Below are positions 1 through 10,359 of a DNA stretch of 64,000 nt, piece by piece; the first letter of the stretch is position 1; every line of letters begins with the position of its first letter. The stretch covers positions 37,487,493 to 37,551,492 of the forward strand of contig OX419759.1 in the NCBI GenBank assembly GCA_948567375.1. Direction: 5' to 3'. The notes below the pieces were generated by a model. That model saw nothing but the letters and a program-made list of their open reading frames with translations, searched no databases and had not been told where the DNA came from. Position numbers and translations under genes: made by a program. The DNA is from Lunularia cruciata. Its lineage: Eukaryota > Streptophyta > Marchantiopsida > Lunulariales > Lunulariaceae.

Positions 1-946
1 TTCTTTCGGGGAACGGGCAGGACGAACTGAGCCCCGCGGATCAGAGGTTACATTTATGAGTGGATCTTCTCTTGCTAAAACATAAAGCATAGAAGAGAAA
101 CGCGTCAAAAGAGAGAACACGTGCAGAAAGGATTTCAGGAAAAGGTTCCAAAGTCCCCTGGCCACGACTTCGATGAATGCAGCAAACGACAAATACAATT
201 ACGAATGGTGCACTCCAAAGCAGGTATGAGGCGTTCACGAACAGCAAGAACGTGGGGGCCATTGAGAGCCTGGTCTGCTCTTCCTACCAAGCTCGGTCCA
301 TACCGATCTCTATCTGCAATACTCGGGTGCTGGAATCGTGCAGTTGTTGCGGCTAAACCCCCACTCCCTCAGGTAATTCATCCTAGCCATCCTCGGTGGA
401 AAGTAGTTTTACATGACTCCTTGATATTGATTGTTCGTCTTCTCATCTTGTCATAAAGCTCTCTTCGATGAAATATGACTTGTGATTTCGTTGAGAGACT
501 GACCCAAAGGTTAGCCTCCCGGCGGGTAAGTTTATCACGCCAGCTACTTCAGAGTAAGATTGAGATCTTCCACCTCTTGAATCTGTTTCTCTTTGAATTG
601 GACTCTGAAGGTCCGAACCCTGAGGTCTGTCCAGACCTTTCCAATCTTTTATTCTTTCTCAATATCAATCTGAACAGCTGATTATGGGCGATGCCTCAGT
701 TCGAAGTTTGTGCTCCAAGTTCAAGGAGTGTCTCCATTTACTGATCAACTTCCTTGACAAATATTTGTAACCACCATCGTCATATTTGCTGCCTGAAATC
801 TTGTTCGATTCCTCGGAGGATATTTACTTGCTGCCTGCCGCTTACTGCCTTTGCCATGAAGATGGCCGACTCAGGGCAATGAAAGACCCAAAAAGGCTGG
901 ACTTCTCCCAACATCAAATCCTTTCACGTAGATAGAGAAATCTGAG
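1..946. other. Upstream intergenic DNA, no gene recognised
   Basis: No reading frame here resembles a known protein. Short open frames exist on both strands (for example 121-456, +) but none has a recognisable domain. The right-hand part must hold the promoter and 5' leader of the ankyrin gene that starts at 947. I could not single out a TATA box with confidence. Confidence 0.5.
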
Positions 947-3058
947 ATGGCCAGTGAACGTTTATATCCAGCTGTTTTTTCTGGGGACGTAGATAGAGTG
1001 AGGACTTTGTTGGCATCAGAGAAGGAGGATGGGAACGGTATTGATATAAACTGCCGAAGCAAGTCCAATCTGGTTCCCCTGCATCAGGCAGCGAAAAAGA
1101 ATTTCGTGGAGATCACAGAGCAGTTGCTTGCCCATCCAGATATTGACGTGAATGCTCAGGATAGATCACAGCGGACACCGTTACACATGGCATGCAGAAA
1201 GGGACACACACAGATCGTTTTTATGCTGCTGAACTGCAAGGACAAGATAGATGTGAACGCCAAAGCCAAAGGAGACATAACGCCTCTGCACTTGGCTGCC
1301 TACTGCGGCAACGATGAAGCTGTGAAGCTCTTAGTGGAGCACCCTCGTATAGATCTGGAGGCCAGAACTGCAGATGAGAAGTTCACTGCATTGCACATGT
1401 GTGCATGTAGTGGGTATCATTCTGACTCCATTGTCAGAATTATACTGGAAGCTCATCGAAAAGCAGGTAAGATGGAAGAGCAACTGCGTCCAATTATCAA
1501 TGCCCAGGATAAGCTGGGAAGGACCCCTCTGCATTATGCAGCATGTGAGAATCGCCTCGATGTGGTGAAGGAGCTCGTCAAAACGGTAGTGAATGTCAAC
1601 ACTGGGGATCGAGACTCCTTCACTGCCTTGCACCTCGCAGCTTGGAAGCAGCGTAATGAGATGGTGGATCTGCTGTTAACGCACACGGAAATTGACCCCA
1701 ACATAGCCTGCAAGAACAATCAGGAAACTCTTAAGCTTGTGCACAAGATCCAGGCTGACGTTGTGTGGGGTGAGCTACCTCGGCCCAGGCTAGTGGACTA
1801 TGTATTCTCTGAGAAGCGCAGTAAAATGACTGCACTGCATTTTGCTGTGGAGTTTTCCCTGGAGGACGAGAACAAAGAGGTGGTTTTCGCTCTTCTGATG
1901 CACCCCGCCATAGATGTGATGATTGAAAATAATATGCGTCATACTGCCATAGACCTAGCGATGCAGATGAAGCAGGTGAGGATTCTAGTGGAGCTTATAA
2001 GAAAAAGCTATGATATCTGCGATGTGTGTGGGAAGCTGATAAAGCAGATATTGGCAAAACCAACTTACATGGGGATGATGGAGCCGATAGTTTTCCAGAT
2101 CAATGAACATTTAGACAGTCTGGAGCTAAGAATTGGCCGAGAGCAGAAATACAACGTTACTCTGGTACACAAAATTGCATATGCCGGGTATGACAAGCTG
2201 TTGGATATTTTAATGAGCACTCCAACATTTGCAGATATGATCAATGCAGAGGACAGTGACAAGCAGACCCCTCTGCATTACGCTGCCATAGGTGGGCACA
2301 CCACAGTTGTCAAGGCTCTAATCTCCAAGCCCACTCTTAGAGCCAACCAGGAGGACAGGTACAGCCGGACTGCACTCCAAATTGCCATTGAAAGTGAGAG
2401 GAAGGACATTGAGAAGCTGTTGCTGGAGAGGTTGGATGTCAAGGACTGGGTGGATCGGCTCTACAGGGATAGACAGGTGTATGTGGATGCAGCAAACGCC
2501 ATTCTTGTGGGTGCTGCTCTCATAGCCAGTGTCACTTACGCAGGCTGGTTGCAACCCCCTTTAGGTTACACCACCTATTACGAATTCCCCATGCCAGATC
2601 CAGCTCCTCCTGATAACTATGAATCTTATGCTGCTGTTAAAGAGAGCATGAGCACACGAGTTTTCTGGGTCTGCAACAGCTTGTCCTTCTTTTCTGCCAT
2701 AGCTACTGTTATAGCAGGAGCTGGTGCAGTGCTCCCTATGCTGGACGTCTTTATTGGGGAAGAAGTCAGAGTGGTGAGACGATACCTCGTTCTTACGTCG
2801 ATTCTGCTCGTCTTTGCGGTTGTGTTTGTCTTGGGAGCATTTGCTGCTGCTGGCTTTGCATCCTTGCCTCCGATTTTCAGCCTCCAGGTGAACATGATTG
2901 TGACCAGTGTGATAGGCGTCGTCCTGTGCGTCTCCATCCTGATCTGGTTCCTTAGACGGTTGTACAGATTAAGACCCAGTTGGTGGCGTAATGCTGAGAA
3001 GACTTTCTTCTTCAGCCGTTCACTTTCTCGTAATAAAGACGTGACTATATTCTTTTGA
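947..3058 (+). CDS. Ankyrin-repeat membrane protein with PGG-like C-terminal domain
   Basis: A single open frame of 703 residues starts at an ATG and has no intron. Residues about 10-350 and 400-500 carry roughly nine ankyrin repeats, seen as recurring TPLHxAA and TALHxA helices. A membrane domain of the PGG type follows: the helix beginning ANAILVGAALIASVTYAG at about residue 514, then hydrophobic helices near 571-598, 613-638 and 648-668. The canonical Pro-Gly-Gly of PGG domains is altered to Pro-Pro-Leu-Gly. This layout is that of the plant ACD6/ITN1-like ankyrin family, four-pass membrane proteins linked in flowering plants to defence and salt signalling. The family is large and lineage-expanded, so the exact role here is unknown. 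Assignment to the family is firm; a function is not claimed. Confidence 0.9.
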   Translation: MASERLYPAVFSGDVDRVRTLLASEKEDGNGIDINCRSKSNLVPLHQAAKKNFVEITEQLLAHPDIDVNAQDRSQRTPLHMACRKGHTQIVFMLLNCKDKIDVNAKAKGDITPLHLAAYCGNDEAVKLLVEHPRIDLEARTADEKFTALHMCACSGYHSDSIVRIILEAHRKAGKMEEQLRPIINAQDKLGRTPLHYAACENRLDVVKELVKTVVNVNTGDRDSFTALHLAAWKQRNEMVDLLLTHTEIDPNIACKNNQETLKLVHKIQADVVWGELPRPRLVDYVFSEKRSKMTALHFAVEFSLEDENKEVVFALLMHPAIDVMIENNMRHTAIDLAMQMKQVRILVELIRKSYDICDVCGKLIKQILAKPTYMGMMEPIVFQINEHLDSLELRIGREQKYNVTLVHKIAYAGYDKLLDILMSTPTFADMINAEDSDKQTPLHYAAIGGHTTVVKALISKPTLRANQEDRYSRTALQIAIESERKDIEKLLLERLDVKDWVDRLYRDRQVYVDAANAILVGAALIASVTYAGWLQPPLGYTTYYEFPMPDPAPPDNYESYAAVKESMSTRVFWVCNSLSFFSAIATVIAGAGAVLPMLDVFIGEEVRVVRRYLVLTSILLVFAVVFVLGAFAAAGFASLPPIFSLQVNMIVTSVIGVVLCVSILIWFLRRLYRLRPSWWRNAEKTFFFSRSLSRNKDVTIFF

Positions 3059-3161
3059 TATTCTCGTTTCTTGCTGTCATGGTTGTCTTCCCGATTTTGG
3101 TTTGCGTATTTTGCTTCGAACTGTCAGTGACAGAATTGCAAAGATCACAAGAAGCTCAAAC

Positions 3162-3167
3162 AATAAA
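3162..3167 (+). terminator. Poly(A) signal of the ankyrin gene
   Basis: An AATAAA lies 104 bases past the stop codon, the expected distance for a plant 3' UTR. Confidence 0.45.
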
Positions 3168-5272
3168 GTGAATTTGCAGAACAATTTAAGTGTAATCTCC
3201 ATATTAGCAGTAGCAAGCAGCAGCCAAGAAGATCAAGTAAACAGTCAACTGTGAGTTGGTGAATGGAACCGTCAGGACGATAATACAATAGGTACAATAT
3301 GCTGCCACTAATCAGCTACAATAGATGAAATCCAATGCGTTTGCAAGTACCATCGAGACTGTGGCAAGTGGATGAGTTCATTCTTAGTAGTATCAACTTG
3401 AATTGTCCGGCAGTTTTAGTAGCTACTTGATACGAATTTTTTGGCTTCTAGACCCACTCGACATCAGGCTGAAGTCCTGCTGTAAAATTGTCGACTCCAG
3501 TGTTACAAATTGATGCCAACTCAAAACTGTGGAGACGGAGCACTGTCAGATATTATCGCATGTTCAAAGCAACCGTGCTTTTCGGTTTCTTGCAGTGGAT
3601 TTCACCTAGTAAGAAAGACTGCTGCGTAATCTGTAATTGCAATTTAGTACATGGGCCAGTAGGTGTGGCCCTCAGGTTTTCTCTAGTTTTGCGATACATG
3701 ACGGCCGAAGAATGAATGCCTGTATAATATGTAGTGTGCAGGAGGGATAGCAGGAATGGTCGCAGATTATCTTTTACTACGACCAGCAGGAAGGAAGAGA
3801 GTTGTGTCCTCCAGCTGATGTTTAGACAGAAATTTGGCGACTTCTTCGTTCTAGAAAAAAGTTAGGCTGGAGATCTTCATAAGCAACAACTGCACTGATT
3901 TCGTCTACCCACATGTCGAAATGCAGCCGACCCGCTTAAATATTGATGGGTCAATTGCAGTTTTGTCAGCAAAAGCTACACTTATGATTGGGTTTCAGGT
4001 ACAGTGAGCAATTCTTTCTCTTGAGGGTCTGGCCTGCATCGGTGTGACTGGTACCGAGGTAATTAATAGGCTTGTAACAAATTCTGTGGGAATGGATTGG
4101 AAACAATAACGAGATTGAACTCATTGTGTTTGAGCAGTGACGGATCAGAATAAGTATACGCCCCGTCGTCAGGATTTCGAATCATTTTTTCATAACTCAC
4201 AACCTCCGGTCATTTTCAAGGCAAAACTAGAATGTTGCTAGAGCATGTGGGTAGCAGATATTGGCTAGCATTGCAGGCATCATCCCAGTACATAGAGCCT
4301 TGACAATATCGGATATTTGACCGAACGTTCTGAGTTTTGTAAAGCTGTGTTCCGATTCCAGAACCAGAGCTGTGAAGCCTATGAATTGGAATGGGTCGGC
4401 CTAAGCATTGATTCTACTATCCACAAAGATAACCAGATTTTCTCTGGCCAAAAGTTTTTCCCAGTTCCTGGTGTGAGACTATTCCTGTGAGATTAGAGTT
4501 CTACTTCCCTATGCACCAGAACTTCCAAAATGAACATAGTGAACCAAGCCTGACGCAGCTTTTCATAGCAAATGATAAACATAACAACTTTACAACTTCT
4601 TTGTATAAATTTCATCCGAATAACGTAAATCATTTAATTTCTGAGAGCATCAAGTTGCGCAATGCCGATAAACCTTGGAGATTCCATCAACTTAGTTCTA
4701 CATCAAGGCGAATGTAAGAGCTCGTGACAAAAAATTTACTGTAGCAAGTTAAATTTCTTCTGAAGTGAGATGATCCTGCAATTTCTACTGATAAGCGGAT
4801 CTTCCCGGAGGATACACAACAACAGCGATGCAAGTGAATGCTTCAACTATACCTACACTGAAACACCGAGTTTTTCTTGTTTTGAAACAGTTGTTTGGCC
4901 GACCATCGGGAAGGAACATGAACGTATAGACTGAAATCCTCGATGTGTGGCTCAGTGACCGGTCCAACACAAGAAAAACTAGGTGGTTCAATGTAGGTAT
5001 GCGAGAAGCATGTATCTGCAGCACACACACCTGCTATAATCTAAAATTTCTTCAAAGTATTTGCACCTTGTATTTACTCCAGCTCTGCTGCAGATCTCAG
5101 AGCAACACCTAAACTATACCTGGAGCAAAGAATTTGACCCCTTTTGCTTTGTACCTGTAAAGAGCTTCAAGAGAGAAGAGTGGAGGTGGAAATTCTACAA
5201 AACGTACTGCAGAACAGGAGTTGAAGAAAGGGTGAAGAGAAAGGAGGTAGGGTTGGGTATACTGCGTCCAAG
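3168..5272. other. Intergenic DNA, nothing recognised
   Basis: About 2.1 kb between the convergent ankyrin and LolA-like genes. Only short frames without recognisable similarity are present (for example 4487-4717, + and 4785-5030, -). Confidence 0.5.
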
Positions 5273-6814
5273 CTAGGGCTTATAATTTCTATTCATCTGT
5301 CGTAAGGCTGGTTTCTTTTCAGAATTGGATGGGACTTGGAAGTGCCTTTGAGGAACCCGTACGTTACTCAAGACTCGAGTGATATTCGTGGTGACCACAG
5401 AAATGATACTGGAGGGACCATCGTTTGGGGATCCAGGGACGCTAGACATAGTAGAAGTCTGCTCGAGGTGAAAAGGAACGAGAACACCGTCAACAGATCG
5501 GTAGTCAGACATTAGTATTTCCATATTCATGTGCTTGAAGTTGAGCCCTCCAATATTTTCTGACGTGACGTTCTGGTTTCCTTTCAGCTTGATGAGAAGG
5601 TCAGAGGCTTTGCTGAAGAAGTAAACCATGTTGTTGAATTCCGTCCATACGACGTGGGCTGGTTCCCCGTTCACGTTTTCTACACCAATGTACTTGGACT
5701 TTGAATCCCAGACACATCCACCTGTTTCCATCTCCGGCAAATTCAGCATCTGCAAATGGTTCCAGTTCACAGCACATTTTTTTGACGCAATGGCTTTCTT
5801 TGAAATCAGCGCAGGTTCATCTGCACGAGTTCGTTCGTAAACAGCATTCAGTACCATGGATGAACATCTTTGCTGCTACAACCATTCAGTGCTGTGAATT
5901 CCCCGTCTAATTGCCGGTAAGTTCCTGAGCAAGTAAGCAGTGGTACGTCCACTCTGGAGCTTCTGTCCAGAGGATTTGTTGATCTTTTGAGCTTGACGAT
6001 CATAGCCATGGCTTTATTTTATATCATACAGACGGTTGCAGGCAAACGAAGACTAGGATAGAATTCAAAGAGTCTGATACAGAAAAACTGGAAGCCAGTT
6101 GCTACTATTGGGGTCACCCAATTGGACTCTGTCACAATATTTGAACCAAAACTAGTCTATAAGACTTTCTTCTCACTCGGATTGAACCAGAAATTTGGAG
6201 AGGCGAACGGGATTCCGTGATGAAAGAGTGAGAGCTGTACCTAGAGTCTGAGTCCATGTGACGTTCCCATCGAAGCCTTGGTCATAGGTAGTATCGACGG
6301 TTTGGCCCAGAGAAAGCTTTTGAGTGAAAGAGGAATGAATTTTCAACAGATTAGGGGCTCTTCTGTAGGTGACAATCCTTCCTTGAGCAGGGGCGAGCAT
6401 GGCTAAGTCCCGTGAAGAAACATCATAACCTCTCAGCTTCATCCCCTTATACCTCATCGTCATGACACCCTCCATAACCTGGGTTTGCAGGTTCTCAAAA
6501 GCTCCATCACCCCCTCTGGCTGTGAAGTAAGCTTGCCAGATTGTGTCCACAAGCCCTCCTGGTTGCACCCTCTTTTTTCCTCCTCGCTGATTCGCACGCT
6601 GCCGGCTCCGAGATCCACCTTCTGAAGCTTCAGACATTGCATTCATGAAAAATGACATCTGGTCGTGCATCTGCAGGAGGGAGGAGGTGGAAGCATGTAG
6701 AGTAAGCTGAAAATCCACAGCTGCGTTGCTTCTGATGCTACGTGCTTCTGCAACATATGATGCTGCAACCAGCACAACCAGAACAAGAAGAAGGCCACTC
6801 CCAGCGAACCCCAT
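5273..6814 (-). CDS. Secreted LolA-like / DUF620-like protein
   Basis: Proposed two-exon gene: exon 1 6814-6241, intron with GT at 6240 and AG at 5822-5821, exon 2 5820-5273. The phases match (1 nt + 2 nt) and the sum is 1122 nt, 373 residues. The protein opens with a signal peptide (a Leu/Val-rich helix ending VAEA, residues 1-24). Exon 1 has the segment LVDTIWQAYFTARGGDGAF and later TYDQGFDGNVTW. Exon 2 has YIGVENVNGEPAHVV and DYRSVDGVLVPF. These correspond to the blocks of the plant DUF620 family and of bacterial LolA-fold lipoprotein carriers, which bind acyl chains in a half-barrel. The signal peptide suggests export, where it may bind lipid; that is inference. An alternative start of the last exon, near 5872, is out of phase. 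Confidence 0.6.
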
Positions 6815-7014
6815 AGCCGCTGCAGCTATAGCAGCAGCAGCAACAGCTCGACCGAGAGTCAGTTAGTGATTTCTGCACTCCAGAATCAATCTGCAGAATC
6901 CAGTTTAAGAACGGCCCAGGACCTCCCACTCACCACGACTGGCCATCGTACTACTACAAACTTTTGTTTTTTCCACATGATTTAATAGTGCAACCTCCAG
7001 CTTCACACGGATCC

Positions 7015-7036
7015 ACAAGAAGAATATTCTTCTTGT
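7015..7036. repeat. 22-bp perfect palindrome
   Basis: The sequence reads identically on both strands around a central AATATT with GAAGAA/TTCTTC arms. It lies about 200 bases upstream of the LolA-like start codon, so it could be a dimeric factor site, but this is unproven. Confidence 0.6.
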
Positions 7037-7374
7037 TTGTAGATCTCAAGAGACGTAATAAACAAACAGAAACAACTAGTTCCCCCAACACTTCTTTCGC
7101 AGGGGTTTGATATGCGAACTCGCAAAACGATGAGATTGAGTCGATCTCCCGGGTTTGCTGGCCTCTTGAGGAAGGATGAAGTCAACAGGAAGTGCATGCG
7201 TTTTCCAGTTATAGTTCTGACTGTTGGACTACTAGGGCGATGCTGGACTTTGTCTAGATTGACCTACAATGAAACAGCGACATCCTGGGCTTTTGAGCCT
7301 CCGTCACATGAATATGTTTCACTGGTGCTTTAGCAGTAGTTAAGCATCCTGATGGATGGAGCCAGTTTGGTCCT

Positions 7375-7427
7375 GTGGAAAGAGGGCCTCGCTGTTGTTC
7401 CAGGGTCCCACGAGGCCCTCTTTCCAC
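7375..7427. repeat. Perfect 17-bp stem hairpin with 19-nt loop
   Basis: Left arm 7375-7391 (GTGGAAAGAGGGCCTCG) is the exact reverse complement of 7411-7427, with a 19-base loop between. The stem is GC-rich. No flanking gene uses it as a terminator, and the stem is shorter than a typical plant miRNA precursor. Confidence 0.75.
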
Positions 7428-8350
7428 GCAAAACCAAAAGACCTAACGTCCACTTGTCACGATCTTTCATGTGAGAATCCGCACGAGGACTCCAGCACAG
7501 GCATGCCATGCTTCCCGACATCGTCTTGTTTGACAGGCGGCAGGTCATTATTGTGCTCCTCCTGCTGGGGTCAAATCGCTAGTCATACCTCAGATGATCG
7601 TACTTCAATGCAGTTATATAACATCCTGGTACGCAAAGGCTGGAGATTTATTCTAATTGTTGAGTAGCTATGGGATTTATCACTAATCGTTAGCGTGGTG
7701 GTAGAGGCCATGCACACACCACGCATCGTAGACTTTCATATCAGCATGCGTTGGTCACACAAAGTTCAATCCTACTTCGTGCGCGAAGTCTTGCAAACTC
7801 TTATCCTGGGGAACAAGGGGTGACCGAGCAAAAGATACCGGCCATCTGAGGTCTGGTCCGCTCAGATTAGATCTATTCAAAGCTCATGCGCCCCGGATTT
7901 ATTCATTCCAACGAGGCCTGGTACATATTTGCGCATATTCTCTGGAATACAGCCTCATTGTGTTGTTGGGTGCAGTGCAAAGCACACGTTCCTATGGAGT
8001 ACTCATCATCACATCCACGGCACCAAGTTTGTGCTGTACTCAAAATTTACAAATTAGTCAAACGTGCGATTCTGCTGTAGTTTGGATATTCTATGAGCAG
8101 AGTATCATGGATGATGTGCCCAACTCATGCTCAACTACTGCGTCTTATTCATAAAGCATGATTTTTCAATTTAGAGATTTAAACTAAAACTCCGATACTG
8201 GGAGGCAAAGCTATGTTATGTTTGTTAGGACTTCAAGGTCGATTTACTCTCCATCTGTCGTTTACACACGTTTCTTAGAAGAGATGCCCATCGACTTGGA
8301 TATTGCAGAGTACAGCATCAAGAATGTTTGGAACAGGAATAGAGATGCAT

Positions 8351-8384
8351 ACTGAAACACCTCACCTACTGAAACACCTCTAGG
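8351..8384. repeat. 17-bp direct repeat, two units
   Basis: The 12-mer ACTGAAACACCT occurs at 8351 and again at 8368, giving a period of 17 bases. No role is suggested. Confidence 0.6.
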
Positions 8385-9759
8385 TGAGTTGTTTCGCTTC
8401 CAAACAGGGCATCTACTACACCGCGCACGAATTGCACAGGGTGTAGATGGACCGGAATATCTGAGAGTGTTGCTGGCAGGGTTGCACAACTGTCGTACAG
8501 TGCGTGGATTGTGGACGCAGCTACTTATCCTATTGAGGCTACAGGTTCAAGGAAACTAGTACCAGGCTTAGTCTTAGCAATTGTTTTTAACATCAGGACT
8601 ATCTGATGTAGTGTGCTTTGCTTGTGTCATAAACTGCTCAATGCATTTACATCCATTCTTACGTTCCTAGCACGAAGGAAATCGACTTATACACATGCAA
8701 ATACTGGGACTGGTCGAGGATCAGGACTTCGTGAGATCAGAAACGTTTCCTGCACCGTAATGACAGTCGTAGAGCAAGGAAATGTGGTATTGAATACGAT
8801 GACTTGATCGTGACATACTCAGAGAAATTCTGCTGCAGCGAACGCAATCGTAGAAACTGCTAAAGTTCCAGTGTACAGAATTTGGCATGTAGATGGAGAT
8901 GGTGTGAAAGGTGGAACTCGTTTTGCATCTCTTGCGTTAAGTTGAGGTAAAACTAAATAAACATTTATGCACTGGTGTCTTTATTGACGCTGTGGTAGCA
9001 ACCAATTGCTGAAAGAACTCCTTATGCAAATATAATTTCTTGGTGCTTCATTAGTGAATTGATAACATTACTTTTATGGCCACTTCAAAGACTCACGGGT
9101 GAACGTGCTCGAAGAATGTCAACCAAGTGCCTCACTAGGAACATGCTTTCAGTCATGAGTTCCGTCACCTTGAAGTGCTAGGTTGAAACATACTGTAAGA
9201 GGAGATAATACTTGGAATTGGTTTAGTTCCTCATAGTAGCAACAGAAAGATCAACCAACAGGTATAATATTCACATTGATAACATGGCTACCCAACTTCT
9301 TCCATCTCAGAGGAAGGAGACCGCTCACAGACCTCTTGTGAAGGCATCAGTACACTGTCTACCATCAGATTCGGCCATAAATTCTTAAAACATGTACAAG
9401 AGAACTAACAAAAATAGTCCATGCTTACCATACGAGAAGAATTGGAGTCCATAAGCGACATAGTGATTGAAGGGTATAAGAAACTCAAACTGTCAACTGA
9501 ACCTACTCACACCTCACAAGGTAGAACGGAGGTGTCTTCTGTTCTGAGAATCCAAAACATATCTTGATATCTAATGAAGTACTCTACCCTCGTAACTACG
9601 TTAAGTGAATAATCGGCATGAACCAGAAGATTCAGCCAACTACCAACGGATTGCCAGGGTGTAGACTTCACTCAGAACGGCACGAACAATATTCATGGTT
9701 AGCTATCAGGTGATGGAGTTGAGTACTTCATAGCCTTGGTAGACTAAATTCAAGTACAC

Positions 9760-9876
9760 AGCCAGCATTTCTCCCGGGAGTACTGATGTACACAAACAAT
9801 TGCGAACCATACAGCTTCTGAACACGTGCACAGATCCGTGACCCCTCGTAAAGTACATGGCAGTGAAAAAACGGCA
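9760..9876 (-). pseudogene. Isolated exon paralogous to exon 4 of the TSP1 gene
   Basis: A 117-nt open segment is flanked by AG (9878-9877) and GT (9759-9758) and has the same phases (1 in, 1 out) as exon 4 of the neighbouring TSP1 gene at 11282-11151. Translation shares the core VLYEG, then AR, K, Y and L at matching spacing, followed by a Pro-Gly turn. I could not find convincing companions for the signal peptide, Cys modules or TSP1 exon between 8900 and 10300. It is therefore most likely a relic of a tandem duplication, or less likely one exon of a diverged second gene. Confidence 0.45.
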
Positions 9877-10359
9877 CTGGTTGAGAGGATGTCCAAAGTT
9901 TGTCATTTACATTTATCCACAGCCCATTTAGGCTGAGAAGAGTCCGAGGTATATAGCACACATAAGCCACAACACGTTTTACAATCAGATGGTTTAGGCA
10001 TAACTATCCAACATCACGTACACAAAGCCATGATTTTCGTTTTCGTGTCTCCTGCAAAATCACAAATACCCGATCTTTTAGCTCGTGTAGCTGGGACAGC
10101 ATCCTACATGCGAGGTGCTACTCACTGACAAACTAGTAGTTTTCAACTGAAAAGAACAACCGGAAGGACAAAGAGGCAACAAGAAAGGGGGCCAGCATAC
10201 TGGGGAAAACATCGAACAAAGTATTGCTCCGGTCCTTCTCCTGGACACCTTTAACAAGAACATCCACAAAGTAGAGAGTACTCTACAAAATTTTGCTTAA
10301 CATCCGACATAGTCATCATGAGTAACAGTATTGCCAAATACTTGAAAAACTCATTCCAG

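Larger units (their letters stand above)
6815..9759. other. Intergenic DNA with small repeats only
   Basis: Nearly 3 kb without a supportable gene. It holds the 5' leader and promoter of the LolA-like gene (right of 6815), a 22-bp palindrome, a strong hairpin and a short direct repeat listed separately. Open frames such as 7356-7667 (+) overlap the hairpin and show no known domain. Confidence 0.5.

Noticed and set aside
121-456. 111-codon plus-strand frame with a donor-like CAGGTAATT
   Set aside because: No similarity, no signal peptide, no partner exon found; not enough to call a gene.
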